Source: JBDHTQ01 sp039808765 (GTDB lineage Bacteria; Pseudomonadota; Alphaproteobacteria; UBA2400). From it: 64,000 nt of DNA. A model generated the notes under the pieces. It was given only the letters and a program-made list of their open reading frames with translations, did not search any database and was not told the DNA's origin. Below, one piece after another: positions 8,647 to 17,543 of the stretch (positions are counted from its first letter, which is position 1; every line of letters begins with the position of its first letter). The translations under genes and the position numbers were made by a program. The stretch is taken from the NCBI GenBank assembly GCA_039808765.1, contig JBDHTQ010000006.1, forward strand, positions 1 to 64,000, given 5' to 3'.

Positions 8647-10251
8647 TTACGAAACTAGACTGAAAGAAAATTCCCCCAGTAATCGTGTAAGGGTATATTC
8701 TTCAGCAATGCCTCTGGCTTCATTCTGGCAAATCTTATCAAACATTACTGACGGCACACGAACAGCAATCTGCTCGCCAGGAAAAAGGTGCTGATGCGGA
8801 TCAAAAAACACCGATGCTTGCACAGTGCAGCTATCGGATGGGGGGGAGGCTTTACTCAATCTAGAAAATCTTTCTACCAATTTGCGTGCGCCATCTGCCG
8901 CAGTATCACATTGAGGATTAATCCCATTTTCCTTAATACCGAAGACTAGTCGTACGTTTCTCGAATGTTGAGCATTATTTAGAGATGCAAGGGGATTGGT
9001 AGGTACACGAGATTCACCCAGACCCTTTGCCCTCAAAACAATTTTTCTCGCAAGTTCCGAGACTGGTTGAGATGCATGATTTTCTAAAATAGCAATGTCT
9101 GGATACAAAATAAAAATAGAAGACTCATCCATTATGCCTTCTGCCAAACTCAAGGCACGAGATGCTATTTCGGGAAAGGGAGATCTTAGCGCAGTACGAA
9201 TTATATCCTGACAAAAGCCTAAAAATGCGCTGCCATACTGAGTCTCCATCATACGCAAAGCACTGCTTTGAACCCATTCATTTTGATTATGAAGACCAGC
9301 CAAAAGCGCGAATTGAAAAGGGTAGGGGTCATCTGCATTGCACATACCGACAAATGCAGACATTTTTCTGGGGACAGAGGAACGGGGATTAAGCACATTA
9401 TCGACTAACGCTTGTGCGTACGGAGTTTTATCGAATTCACGTTCAATAACGTTACATGCATGAAGCACTACAACATCATCAGGGTGACTTAATGCATGTA
9501 CAAGAATTTCGTCGGGGCGAGGGGAAGCATCTGTACAGCAAGAAGGATTATCTAAAAAATTTCCTAGAGCGCAGAGTGCTTCATAACTCAATTCACAATT
9601 TCCAACTTGCTGTACTGCCTTATCCAAGGAGGGAGCAAAATCTTTAGCCATCCCCCCCCGAGTTGCTCTACAAGCGTTTTGGGCTATATCCGGGTCATTA
9701 AAATTAGTAATCGCATGATTAATAAATCTAGTAAATTTATGTTTTTTTTTCATAAATGCTAATGCTTGAAATCCGCATTTTTGCAAATTAGGGTCATTTG
9801 ATTTTAATGCACATAAAACAAAATTATCCCAAACAGGTTGCTCCAAATGCTGGTATTCGTAACCGTAACGCAATACTGCGTTTGCAACACATACTCTAAT
9901 TTCTGGCGAAGCAGCCTTAATCAGCTGCGAGAAATCAGACTCAAGAAAATCTATTTTACCATATCCCTCCATCGCATTAATCAGTGCGATGCAACGTTCA
10001 GGATCGGAATAGCGATTATTGAATATAGACTGTATCGCTTTTTCATATCTCTGTGTATATGGGTCTCTCGAAAACGCATTCATAGCAGCTTGAGCGATTT
10101 CAGAATCAGGATGTAGCAACCCACGCTCAACGATGTTTGTATCGTTAGGGTCAAACTCCCCCTCAAAAAAACTCTTTTTTATTTCCTTGAACCTATTCAA
10201 TAGGCTCGGTTTATCTGCTGCAAAGAACTGCGCGCCTGAGGAGGAGGACAT
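8647..10251 (-). CDS. Large HEAT-like repeat protein of unknown function
   Basis: The 534-residue protein has no signal peptide or membrane segment. From about residue 45 to 415 it is built of repeated helical pairs in the style of HEAT repeats, with recurring units such as DPDIAQNACRATRGG, SHPDDVVVLHACNVIE, NEWVQSSALRMMETQ and PFPEIASRALSLAEG. Such alpha-solenoids usually bind other proteins. The last 110 residues form a separate domain I do not recognise. Codon use looks more AT-rich than in the neighbouring hflKC genes. The gene stands alone and may be a lineage-specific acquisition. Confidence 0.6.
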   Translation of the reverse strand: MSSSSGAQFFAADKPSLLNRFKEIKKSFFEGEFDPNDTNIVERGLLHPDSEIAQAAMNAFSRDPYTQRYEKAIQSIFNNRYSDPERCIALINAMEGYGKIDFLESDFSQLIKAASPEIRVCVANAVLRYGYEYQHLEQPVWDNFVLCALKSNDPNLQKCGFQALAFMKKKHKFTRFINHAITNFNDPDIAQNACRATRGGMAKDFAPSLDKAVQQVGNCELSYEALCALGNFLDNPSCCTDASPRPDEILVHALSHPDDVVVLHACNVIEREFDKTPYAQALVDNVLNPRSSVPRKMSAFVGMCNADDPYPFQFALLAGLHNQNEWVQSSALRMMETQYGSAFLGFCQDIIRTALRSPFPEIASRALSLAEGIMDESSIFILYPDIAILENHASQPVSELARKIVLRAKGLGESRVPTNPLASLNNAQHSRNVRLVFGIKENGINPQCDTAADGARKLVERFSRLSKASPPSDSCTVQASVFFDPHQHLFPGEQIAVRVPSVMFDKICQNEARGIAEEYTLTRLLGEFSFSLVS

Positions 10252-10369
10252 TATATTTTCTTTCTATTTATATGCGGAATCGTCAGCTTCAAACAAAATT
10301 TGATGACGTGATTTAAATTATGTTGCTATTTAACATGAAGAACAATGCAACTTCAAGCAGGAAAAAGGG

Positions 10370-11350
10370 TTAATCCTGAGGTTCGCTTCCTGCCCCATTC
10401 TGACGTGCATGAACCTCTCCGGGACGAACAAATTCAACAAATTGTGTCAATTGATCAAAGCGCCGGTCCAATACGATGTCTGGCTCAACCGCCAAATCAA
10501 GCATTTTGTTGCGAATGCTTTGCTCACCGATACCATAATGCTCCCACTGATTTAACCGCTTGTATTGCTCGATTGTTCCTGACGAGACGCGTGCTCCATC
10601 AATATCCCATACCGCTGTTATACCCTCAATCAAACGTGCTGAAGCAATATCAACCGCATGGTCACCAATCATCACCACTTCGTTTGGGTCGGCCGAAAAG
10701 TCTGACAAAATGTGATTCATGCATCCAAGACTTGGTTTTTTGACCGCACTGGAAAAAATAATGCTGCGCTCCATCAGCAGAATTTTAAACCGATGCTCAT
10801 GACTGCCCACATCAGGATGCTTCAGGCCACGTAATAAAACACCCTGCTGATCAGCCCGGCAGTAAATACGATCAACCAAATCAGGATGAAATCCACTCAC
10901 CCACAATCGGTGTAGCACCAATGTTATGGGTGAATCAGAATAAATAACAATGTGGGCGCCCTGTTGACGGACATTTTGCAGTGTACTTTCAACCCCGCGA
11001 TGAAGCGTTGAAAATCGGTCGCGATCGCGCCACCATTGACGTAAAATATAGTGATCAATTTCTTCATGACCAATGCCAAGCAGCTTTTGTATTTTACCAA
11101 CACGTTGCGGGCTGAGTTTTTTTAAAAGCGGACTATCAAGCACAACCTGACCCAAATCATCAACGAGGCTGATATTGTGCGTACGCGCCGTATCAACAAG
11201 AATTTTCTCTACACTCTCGACCGACATATCGCGCACATACGCAATACGGCTAACCGCACGACGTGTTGCCTGCCCCCATGCATTCCACATATCAACGATA
11301 GTTCCGTCGAGATCACTAATTAACAGACTTTTTTTGTACCGAAGACCCAT
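10370..11350 (-). CDS. HAD-superfamily hydrolase
   Basis: The 326-residue protein carries the four HAD motifs: DLDGTIVD near the N-terminus (nucleophile Asp and acid/base Asp), YSDSP (motif II), a Lys in SSAVKKPSLG (motif III) and VVMIGDHAVDIASA (motif IV). A helical cap of roughly 90 residues lies between motifs I and II, as in phosphoglycolate-phosphatase-like enzymes. A C-terminal extension of about 70 residues after motif IV is not part of the usual fold. It is presumably a cytoplasmic phosphatase; the substrate cannot be predicted. It is separate from its neighbours. Confidence 0.78.
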   Translation of the reverse strand: MGLRYKKSLLISDLDGTIVDMWNAWGQATRRAVSRIAYVRDMSVESVEKILVDTARTHNISLVDDLGQVVLDSPLLKKLSPQRVGKIQKLLGIGHEEIDHYILRQWWRDRDRFSTLHRGVESTLQNVRQQGAHIVIYSDSPITLVLHRLWVSGFHPDLVDRIYCRADQQGVLLRGLKHPDVGSHEHRFKILLMERSIIFSSAVKKPSLGCMNHILSDFSADPNEVVMIGDHAVDIASARLIEGITAVWDIDGARVSSGTIEQYKRLNQWEHYGIGEQSIRNKMLDLAVEPDIVLDRRFDQLTQFVEFVRPGEVHARQNGAGSEPQD

Positions 11351-11539
11351 TTGGTTTTTTAACCCTTACCACGCTCTTTAACACCATGCATTAATACATT
11401 ATTCTGCAGCTTTGTTAATAATTTTAAAATTTCTGCCCAAATAAACAGGAAACTGATGAGAACACGGCAAACGCCATGCTAAATACTCAAGCATCGCTTC
11501 ACATCACAGGTGTATCGTCACAAAACAGGGATGGGACTC

Positions 11540-12412
11540 CTAAGCAACTTTCAGCAAATGTCCCATTCCATAATGTCCAAACACACTCTCTGTAATCTTT
11601 TGAAGTTGCTGGTTATAAACTATAATTGCATCGCTCATTCCCAGTTTATCCACCGTAGTGCGAAATGGACGCGTGCCTTTTGACATATTGATCAGTGTCA
11701 AGACAGCATCAGCAACCAACTGCGGATTCTGTTCTGGTTTATCCGCCAAAGCCTGCTTAAATCCATTAAGTGACATTTCTGGTGCATCCGCCATCGTACC
11801 ATACTGCTGTGTTCGAGCCGTATCACTGGGACGCAAAATATGATCCATAAACGTCGTCGGAAAACCCCCTGGCTCCACAATACAGACATCCACCCCAAAA
11901 GATGACAGCTCAGCGCGGTAATTTTCGCTTAATGCCTCCACTGCCCATTTGGTTGAATTATAAGGTCCATAAAAAGGCAGCGTAATTCGTCCCAGCAAAC
12001 TGGAAATATTCATCACAAGGCCTGTCTGTTTTTGTCTAAAGTGCGGAAGAATCTCACGCGTAACCCGCACCAGTCCAAAGACGTTCACATCGTAAAGCTT
12101 TTTAAAATCCTCTATCGTAAACGCTTCCTGAAGCCCGATAACCCCAAGAGCAGCATTATTTATCAGCACATCAATACCACCATGTTTTTTGAGCGCGCTC
12201 TCAACCGCGGTTTTAACACTGCTATCACTGGTGACATCCATTTCCACAATCTCTGCCCCCAGCGCAGATAACTGTTCTGCTACACCCTTGTTCTTGCTCT
12301 GCACACCACGCATGGTTGCAATAACGGAATGCCCGTTTGCCAGAAGCGTACGTGCCATCAGCTGACCAAATCCACCCGCTGCACCTGTAATCAACACATT
12401 TAACGTCGACAT
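11540..12412 (-). CDS. Classical short-chain dehydrogenase/reductase (SDR)
   Basis: The 290-residue oxidoreductase has the SDR landmarks: cofactor-binding TGAAGGFG, DVTSD (adenine pocket), NNAALG, the catalytic Ser in NISSLLGR, and the Tyr-Lys pair in YGPYNSTKWAVEA. The residue pattern after the second strand (ATMRGVQSKNKG) has basic residues, which would favour NADP(H). The substrate is unknown. It has its own promoter with a tetO-like palindrome across the -10 box, so it is probably controlled by a TetR-type repressor. Confidence 0.88.
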   Translation of the reverse strand: MSTLNVLITGAAGGFGQLMARTLLANGHSVIATMRGVQSKNKGVAEQLSALGAEIVEMDVTSDSSVKTAVESALKKHGGIDVLINNAALGVIGLQEAFTIEDFKKLYDVNVFGLVRVTREILPHFRQKQTGLVMNISSLLGRITLPFYGPYNSTKWAVEALSENYRAELSSFGVDVCIVEPGGFPTTFMDHILRPSDTARTQQYGTMADAPEMSLNGFKQALADKPEQNPQLVADAVLTLINMSKGTRPFRTTVDKLGMSDAIIVYNQQLQKITESVFGHYGMGHLLKVA

Positions 12413-12502
12413 AACGCCTCCTTGATGAGGTAAAGAATAATGCGAAGCTGCACGGGTTTTTTAACGGCTGTCACCGTTCAAGCCCTCTCTTCTTCATGCT
12501 GT

Positions 12503-12539
12503 ACTCTATCAGTTATAGGTAGAGTTCGTGTTCCGTCAA
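12503..12539 (-). promoter_or_regulatory. SDR promoter with tetO-like operator
   Basis: On the minus strand a -35 box TTGACG (12539-12534) is followed after 16 bases by TATAAC (12517-12512), each one base from consensus. A palindrome overlaps the -10 region: ACTCTA and TAGAGT (12503-12508 and 12520-12525) enclose CTATCAGTTATAG, which differs by one base from the CTATCAGTGATAG core of the classical TetR operator. The site lies about 90 bp before the SDR start codon. Confidence 0.6.
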
Positions 12540-12643
12540 GGCACCCCACAAAGATACGCCGAGGCAACAGCCTCTCGCGACCGGTCGACACAACCCGTTT
12601 CACGTTTAAAATATTTAGAAAGTTTCAGACATAAAGTAAAACG

Positions 12644-12720
12644 TGGTGGGCCCGGCAGGAATTGAACCCGCGACCAAACCGTTATGAGCGGTCCGCTCTA
12701 ACCAACTGAGCTACGGGCCC
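12644..12720 (-). tRNA. tRNA with CAU anticodon (Ile2 more likely than elongator Met)
   Basis: The minus strand folds with acceptor GGGCCCG/CGGGCCC, D-stem GCTC/GAGC, anticodon loop CTCATAA (anticodon CAT), T-stem GCGGG/CCTGC with one mismatch, and an encoded CCA. The fully paired first acceptor base pair rules out initiator tRNA-fMet. The TTTGGTC variable region resembles tRNA-Ile2 (lysidine-modified, reads AUA) more than elongator Met, but sequence alone does not settle it. Confidence 0.9.
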
Positions 12721-12829
12721 ACGCTAAACAGCAATGTCAGAGCTTCTTACAAGATAAAAACGTGATCGCCAAGTTTTTTGATGCGAGAGGATCTGCAAAA
12801 ATAGAATAACCAAAAAAGATTAACGATCC

Positions 12830-13618
12830 TTATTTTGCAGGAGGAAGCCATGCAACGGCATTTTGATTGGGTCCTGTTTTAAAACCAACCCTCGCCCACC
12901 CATCAGAACGGGTTTCAATCACCGTTAAAACCATCCCCTGTACCCCTGAATAGGCGGGAGAAGAATCACCTGGCAAATTAAAAAGCGGCACACTGCCCTG
13001 CAGCGTAAATTGTTGACCCCTTGTCAAGCGACTGGGCTGCGCAGCGGAATTGCGGGTTTGCTGCTGCACAATCGCAGGTGGATTTTGAACTGTTTGCGCA
13101 CGGTTACTGCCACTGGATAACCAAGAGCCAATAAGCACCCCAACAAAAATCATCGCCACAGACCAGATCATCACCACTGGTGCAAATTGCATAAATAATT
13201 CTTTTTTACCTTCCGGGGTCATGGCCTTGGTGCCATGAATCTCTTCCAGCATCTGATCCATCCGCTTTTTTGATTCTATCAATTCTTTACGGGCTTCTTC
13301 CAAATTACGACTGTTAGCCTCAATAATTTCCGCAAGCGAGGATCCCCCACCTGCGCTCAGCCCTTGCTGAACCCCGGCAGCGACAGCCGCATTCAAACCA
13401 TCCCGATCAAGGTGAAAGGCGGGTAAACGGGCCAAGTGCTCAATTGCCTGAAGCATGCGCTTTGTATCACCAACAACTTGGGTCAAAGTGTTGCTCAGCT
13501 CTGGGCTGGCTGCCATCCCTTTGCGCACCTCGGTTTGCAGCCCAACCAACCGCTCTGTCAAAACAGCGGTATGGTTAACAAGCTCTTGAATTGCCTGCGC
13601 GGGGGTATGCGTTGCCAT
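12830..13618 (-). CDS. Coiled-coil, single-pass membrane protein with SH3-like C-terminus
   Basis: This 262-residue protein is not one I recognise. Residues 1-140 are helical and probably coiled coil, with a polar heptad-like segment around NSRNLEEARKELIESKKRMD. One transmembrane helix follows (about residues 147-168, VVMIWSVAMIFVGVLIGSWL), then a Gln/Asn/Pro-rich linker. The last 65 residues (FTLQGSVPLFNLPGDSS, MVLTVIETRSDGWARVGF) read like a bacterial SH3 domain. The topology suggests a cytoplasmic coiled coil joined to a periplasmic SH3-like domain that may bind cell wall. Single-gene unit. Confidence 0.6.
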   Translation of the reverse strand: MATHTPAQAIQELVNHTAVLTERLVGLQTEVRKGMAASPELSNTLTQVVGDTKRMLQAIEHLARLPAFHLDRDGLNAAVAAGVQQGLSAGGGSSLAEIIEANSRNLEEARKELIESKKRMDQMLEEIHGTKAMTPEGKKELFMQFAPVVMIWSVAMIFVGVLIGSWLSSGSNRAQTVQNPPAIVQQQTRNSAAQPSRLTRGQQFTLQGSVPLFNLPGDSSPAYSGVQGMVLTVIETRSDGWARVGFKTGPNQNAVAWLPPAK

Positions 13619-13903
13619 GCTTATCCTCTTAGTCCATCACCTTATAGTCGCTCAATCGTAAACGATAAAGTCTTAACAACCGGAAACAAAAGAGCATTGT
13701 ATCATTTTTTTCCTGACTGTCACCCTTTGGCCAGTGCAGACCAAAAGAACGCTCAAAAATGAATATGATTAAAAAAATGTCAACTCACAACTTTTGACAG
13801 TTTGTCGCACATTAACCTGTTTCTAAGGGTTCCCTGCTAAGGTGTAAGAGCGAGATACTTATAGAACAAAAAAAGAATAAAGTTTTGGGGAGAATAGGTT
13901 TAA

Positions 13904-14398
13904 ATGTTCCAATCTGTGGAAGTCTTAGATCAGGGTGACCGCTTCAGTAGCTATATCAATGGCTTGGGTAACGATTATCCGGAAGCACATCTACCCTGTA
14001 TCACCGTAAATCTTGCACAATTAGGTGCAGGGTTGGATGCTTTTGCCCATCCAGCGCCCCTGACCCCCGCATCACACAGCTATGCCCCGTCAGGCGATTC
14101 CATTGCTCAGTATCGCAGCGGCATTGAAGCACAAAGCGCTTCAATGAAGGGTTATTGGTCGACACCAATTGCAAAAGTAATTCCCCCCGCCACAACACAA
14201 CCCACAGCGCAAATTACACCCACTACACAAAGCGGAGTTTCACTTGCCAAGCTGGGCGGCGATGAAGCACCGACGGCACAAACCAGCGTTCAGATAGATC
14301 GCTTAAATCATTATGCAAACGCTTTATTTGGCTCACAAATAGGTGACCCCACATCCCCTTCGGCAGTGAGACCTGTCAAAAGACCGGATGTGGTTTAA
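13904..14398 (+). CDS. Uncharacterised low-complexity protein
   Basis: The 164-residue protein has no signal peptide, membrane helix or known domain. The first 50 residues are mixed and may fold. Most of the rest is rich in Thr, Pro, Ala and Gln (for example IPPATTQPTAQITPTTQSG) and is probably disordered, with a short helical stretch near IDRLNHYANALFG. A GGGGAGAA ribosome site lies before the ATG. Function unknown; it stands between convergent neighbours. Confidence 0.5.
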   Translation: MFQSVEVLDQGDRFSSYINGLGNDYPEAHLPCITVNLAQLGAGLDAFAHPAPLTPASHSYAPSGDSIAQYRSGIEAQSASMKGYWSTPIAKVIPPATTQPTAQITPTTQSGVSLAKLGGDEAPTAQTSVQIDRLNHYANALFGSQIGDPTSPSAVRPVKRPDVV

Positions 14399-14442
14399 GC
14401 TGGCCACACACGGTCTTTCTTACCATCCTGTGATTATTATCC

Positions 14443-14997
14443 TTATGCAACAGCTGCGCTTTCAGCGCGTGCTGCACCCTTTTCAGCATATACCGTTGCA
14501 GCAACTGCATGAACAACAGCCGCAATACGTACACTTGTTTGAATTTGCTCTGTTGTCAGGCCATGCTGGCGCAAGACGCGCTCGTGACTATCAATGCACA
14601 TCCCGCAGCCATTAATGGCAGAAACAGCCAAAGACCAAAGCTCAAACTCTTCCTTTGGCGCCCCGGGATTGGCCAAGACATTCATGCGCAATTTGGCGGG
14701 TAGCTTGCCATATTCCTCATTTGAGGTGAGGTGTGTAAAACGATAATAGATATTGTTCATTGCCATAATGGCGGCAGCCGATTTTACGGCACCTAATTGC
14801 TCAGCACTAAGTTGTCCGGAAAATTCCTGAATTATTGCAGCAATAACATCTTCTTGCTTACATGCTAAAGCGCAAGCGATAAATGTGCCAGCTTTTTGCG
14901 CAGGTGTTAATGTTTCATCGCTAGCCAGTGAACCAAGATTCAGCTTCAAATCTTTGGCGTAGTCAGGAAGCAAACTCTTAAGCGTTTCGAGGGTCAT
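14443..14997 (-). CDS. ahpD: AhpD-like alkylhydroperoxidase
   Basis: The 184-residue protein is an AhpD/carboxymuconolactone-decarboxylase fold peroxidase. The active-site motif SAINGCGMCIDSHE supplies the CxxC pair and downstream His that relay electrons to AhpC or reduce peroxides directly. The helical repeat AEQLGAVKSAAAIMAMNNIYYRF is also typical. An AAGGAG site lies before this ATG; longer reading upstream would cross a terminator hairpin. It lies directly downstream of ahpC, so the two probably work as a peroxide-reducing pair. Confidence 0.92.
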   Translation of the reverse strand: MTLETLKSLLPDYAKDLKLNLGSLASDETLTPAQKAGTFIACALACKQEDVIAAIIQEFSGQLSAEQLGAVKSAAAIMAMNNIYYRFTHLTSNEEYGKLPAKLRMNVLANPGAPKEEFELWSLAVSAINGCGMCIDSHERVLRQHGLTTEQIQTSVRIAAVVHAVAATVYAEKGAARAESAAVA

Positions 14998-15051
14998 CGT
15001 CTTCTCCTTTTTGTTTTGTGGTAAGTTAACATCGGTCATTTTCGGGCAAGA

Positions 15052-15090
15052 AAAAGGGGCGGCTGGGCGCGAATATCCGGCCACCCCTTT
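15052..15090 (-). terminator. Hairpin with T-run between ahpC and ahpD
   Basis: Downstream of the ahpC stop on the minus strand, AAAGGGGTGGC pairs with GCCGCCCCTTT (one G:T pair) around an 18-base apical region and is followed by a run of T. It looks like an intrinsic terminator, so ahpD would be transcribed by partial read-through or from its own promoter. Confidence 0.65.
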
Positions 15091-15115
15091 CTCTTTAATG
15101 CGGGTACAACGTAAA

Positions 15116-15655
15116 TTAAGCAGCCTTAATAACGTCTTCGCCCTTCTTCCAGTTACACGGGCAAAGCTCGTCGGTTTGCAGCGCGTCAAGAATACGGATG
15201 ATTTCCTGCGGATTGCGACCAACCGTCATGTCGTTGACCGATACATGACGAATGATGCCCTCAGGATCCACAATAAAGGTTGCGCGCAAGCAAACCCCTT
15301 CTTCTTTATGCAAAATGCCCAATTCTGTGGACAATTCACGCTTCAGATCCGACACCATCGGGAAAGGTAAGTTATTCAAATCACTATGGTTTTGACGCCA
15401 TGCCAAGTGAACAAACTCGCTATCCGTTGACAATCCATAAATCACTGCATCGCGATCTTTAAAATCGCTGGTCAGCTTGCCGAAGCCAACAATCTCTGTC
15501 GGGCAAACAAAGGTAAAGTCCTTTGGCCAGAAAAAGTAAATCTTCCACGATCCCTTGTTGGTATTGTTGTCAAACGTCTCAAACGCCGTTTTTAAATCGC
15601 TGGAAACTACCCCTTTCAAACTGTAGTTTGGAAATTTATCGCCAATCGTCAGCAT
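15116..15655 (-). CDS. ahpC: AhpC-type 2-Cys peroxiredoxin
   Basis: The 179-residue enzyme reduces hydrogen peroxide and organic hydroperoxides. The peroxidatic Cys lies in FTFVCPTEIVGF and the resolving Cys in DELCPCNWKKGEDV near the C-terminus; the third conserved block is RATFIVDPEGIIRHVSVND. The ELSTELGILHKEEGVCLRA region is typical of the actinobacterial and alphaproteobacterial AhpC that pairs with AhpD rather than AhpF, and no ahpF is nearby. Divergent from oxyR, the expected regulator. Confidence 0.95.
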   Translation of the reverse strand: MLTIGDKFPNYSLKGVVSSDLKTAFETFDNNTNKGSWKIYFFWPKDFTFVCPTEIVGFGKLTSDFKDRDAVIYGLSTDSEFVHLAWRQNHSDLNNLPFPMVSDLKRELSTELGILHKEEGVCLRATFIVDPEGIIRHVSVNDMTVGRNPQEIIRILDALQTDELCPCNWKKGEDVIKAA

Positions 15656-15754
15656 GTTTTTACTCCTTCATCTTTTTCGTTATGCGCATTTGAACGCGAT
15701 GACTCTTATTTATGCCACATATATTGTTCGGTCAAATGATATATTTTTGTAGAT

Positions 15755-15786
15755 ATGATCGTTTTTTTCGATTATTGTACGATCAT
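15755..15786. promoter_or_regulatory. Palindrome at the oxyR start, in the ahpC-oxyR divergent region
   Basis: ATGATCGT (15755-15762) and ACGATCAT (15779-15786) form an 8-bp perfect inverted repeat, 16 bases apart, overlapping the first codon of oxyR. It is placed where OxyR or another regulator could repress oxyR. It does not match the ATAG-N7-CTAT consensus of enteric OxyR. Confidence 0.4.
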
Positions 15787-16675
15787 GGAAAGACTTCCCA
15801 GCGTTCGTCAAATGCAACACCTGTCCGCCCTTGCCCAAGAACAACACTTTGGCCGCGCTGCGGATGTGATTGGCGTCACGCAATCAACATTGAGCGCCAG
15901 CATCAAAGAACTGGAAGACACGCTCGGCGGCCCGGTGGTCGATCGTTCCGGTAAAAAAATCACCCTCACCCCATTAGGCGAAATGGTGCTGGAGCCTATC
16001 CAAAAAATTCTCGCCCAACTGGTTGACCTGACCGTCGTTGCGCGCGAAAAATCTGAGCCTTTGGGCGGCATTTTACGCCTTGGGATCATTCCAACCATCA
16101 GCCCGTTTTTTTTACCACGCTTTTTGCCTGCCTTGCGTGCACGCTATCCCCGCCTGCAGCTTTTTCTTCGTGAAGATCAAACTGCACATTTGCTTGCTCA
16201 ATTGGAACGTGGCGAGCTCGATGCCTTGGTGTTGGCATTGCCATATGAATGTTCAGGACAATCGGTAACCCTATTTCGTGATGAGCTGTTACTGGTTGTG
16301 CAAAAAGATCACCCGCTGACCCAACAAAAAATCATTACCTCCGCTCTACTGCAGGAAGAAAACTTGCTCACCCTGCAGGACGGGCATTGTTTGCGTGATC
16401 AAGTGCTATCAGTTTGTGGTTTGGCACGGCCGCAAGCCAACAGTTATGCAGCCACCAGCCTGCATACATTGGTGCAAATGGTGGACAACGGCTTGGGCAT
16501 AACACTTTTGCCAAAAATGGCGATTCAATCCAATATTTTTGAAGGAACGGAGCTAAAAGCCCTGCCTGTGAGCGATGCTCATGCATGGCGAGATATCGCA
16601 CTTTACTGGCGCACAGGAAGCGCCCGCGAAGACGAGATGCGTTTGCTTGCCCAACAGTTAAAACGCTTGGTTTAG
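15785..16675 (+). CDS. oxyR: OxyR, LysR-type peroxide sensor
   Basis: The 296-residue protein has a LysR winged helix at the N-terminus (MQHLSALAQEQHFGRAADVIGVTQSTLSA begins it in part) and a substrate-type sensor domain. The redox loop LQDGHCLRDQVLSVCGL contains both sensing cysteines at the spacing known from OxyR, which separates it from other LysR proteins. It normally activates ahpC when oxidised; divergent ahpC supports this. The start is uncertain: an in-frame ATG ten codons upstream would add MIVFFDYCTI, and neither has a good ribosome site. Confidence 0.92.
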   Translation: MERLPSVRQMQHLSALAQEQHFGRAADVIGVTQSTLSASIKELEDTLGGPVVDRSGKKITLTPLGEMVLEPIQKILAQLVDLTVVAREKSEPLGGILRLGIIPTISPFFLPRFLPALRARYPRLQLFLREDQTAHLLAQLERGELDALVLALPYECSGQSVTLFRDELLLVVQKDHPLTQQKIITSALLQEENLLTLQDGHCLRDQVLSVCGLARPQANSYAATSLHTLVQMVDNGLGITLLPKMAIQSNIFEGTELKALPVSDAHAWRDIALYWRTGSAREDEMRLLAQQLKRLV

Positions 16676-16676
16676 A

Positions 16677-17537
16677 TCAAAATGATGGCCCATCCGCTGT
16701 GCCAGGCTGGGGCATCCACTCAGGCCAGATCACTGTATAGCCATGATCATTCAACGTAAAAACTGTTTGGGATGGATCACGATCAAACGCATCGCGCTTG
16801 ATCAAAGCAAAGCGTCCTCTCTTTTCACCAATCACCAAATCATTTTGCGCATAAAGCGTGCCATCAGCCGCCTCTAAGTGAGGGCCTTTCAGCGCAAACA
16901 GCCGCTTCTTTAAACGTTTGTAGTGGTGAAGCCGCGCCACAATTTCTTGTCCGATAAAACAACCTTTATTGAAACGAATGGCATTAAGCAAATCAAGATT
17001 CATCTCTTGCGCAACAGCATCAGGCCATAAAGATTTTGGCACACCGTATTCATACATTTTCTCATAATAGGGATATGTATAATCGGAAAAAGAGCCACCT
17101 GAGTGAGATGCTTTATTTTCCTGCGAGACAAATGAAACGATTGCCCGCCAACCAAAATCAGCACAACGCGGATCAGAATACGCTTTAATCGCTTTCTCAA
17201 GCGGAATTTCACCCCACCCTGCGATGACACGCCATTCATTCACACGGACAAAAGTGAGTGGGGCACGCAGACGTTTTTTTTCAAACTCCTCAATAAGCGC
17301 ATCGATCACCCCGTGATCCACATCGATTACTATTTTTTCATGATTATGAAAGCCATCAATCGGCACAACAAAAAAATCAAAACGTACCCGCCCCTGTGGC
17401 GACAACAAAGCAGCATAACACGGCTGTTCATGTGTAATGAAATTGGTCAATTGCCGATCAAGAAAAGCAGCGGCACCGGGTCCCTCGACCATCAGCAGCG
17501 CACGATCCTCAAGCACCCCATAGGAAGCCATTTTCAT
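16677..17537 (-). CDS. ygfZ: YgfZ/CAF17-like folate-binding protein
   Basis: The 286-residue protein belongs to the GcvT-related YgfZ group, which uses tetrahydrofolate and supports repair or assembly of Fe-S enzymes such as MiaB. The diagnostic motif is present as KGCFIGQEIVARLHHY, including the conserved Cys. N-terminal blocks (FLDRQLTN, LLSPQGRVRFDFFV) also fit. It is the last gene of a probable three-gene minus-strand operon, 6 bp after the preceding gene, and its stop is one base from the oxyR stop. Confidence 0.9.
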   Translation of the reverse strand: MKMASYGVLEDRALLMVEGPGAAAFLDRQLTNFITHEQPCYAALLSPQGRVRFDFFVVPIDGFHNHEKIVIDVDHGVIDALIEEFEKKRLRAPLTFVRVNEWRVIAGWGEIPLEKAIKAYSDPRCADFGWRAIVSFVSQENKASHSGGSFSDYTYPYYEKMYEYGVPKSLWPDAVAQEMNLDLLNAIRFNKGCFIGQEIVARLHHYKRLKKRLFALKGPHLEAADGTLYAQNDLVIGEKRGRFALIKRDAFDRDPSQTVFTLNDHGYTVIWPEWMPQPGTADGPSF

Positions 17538-17543
17538 GATACG

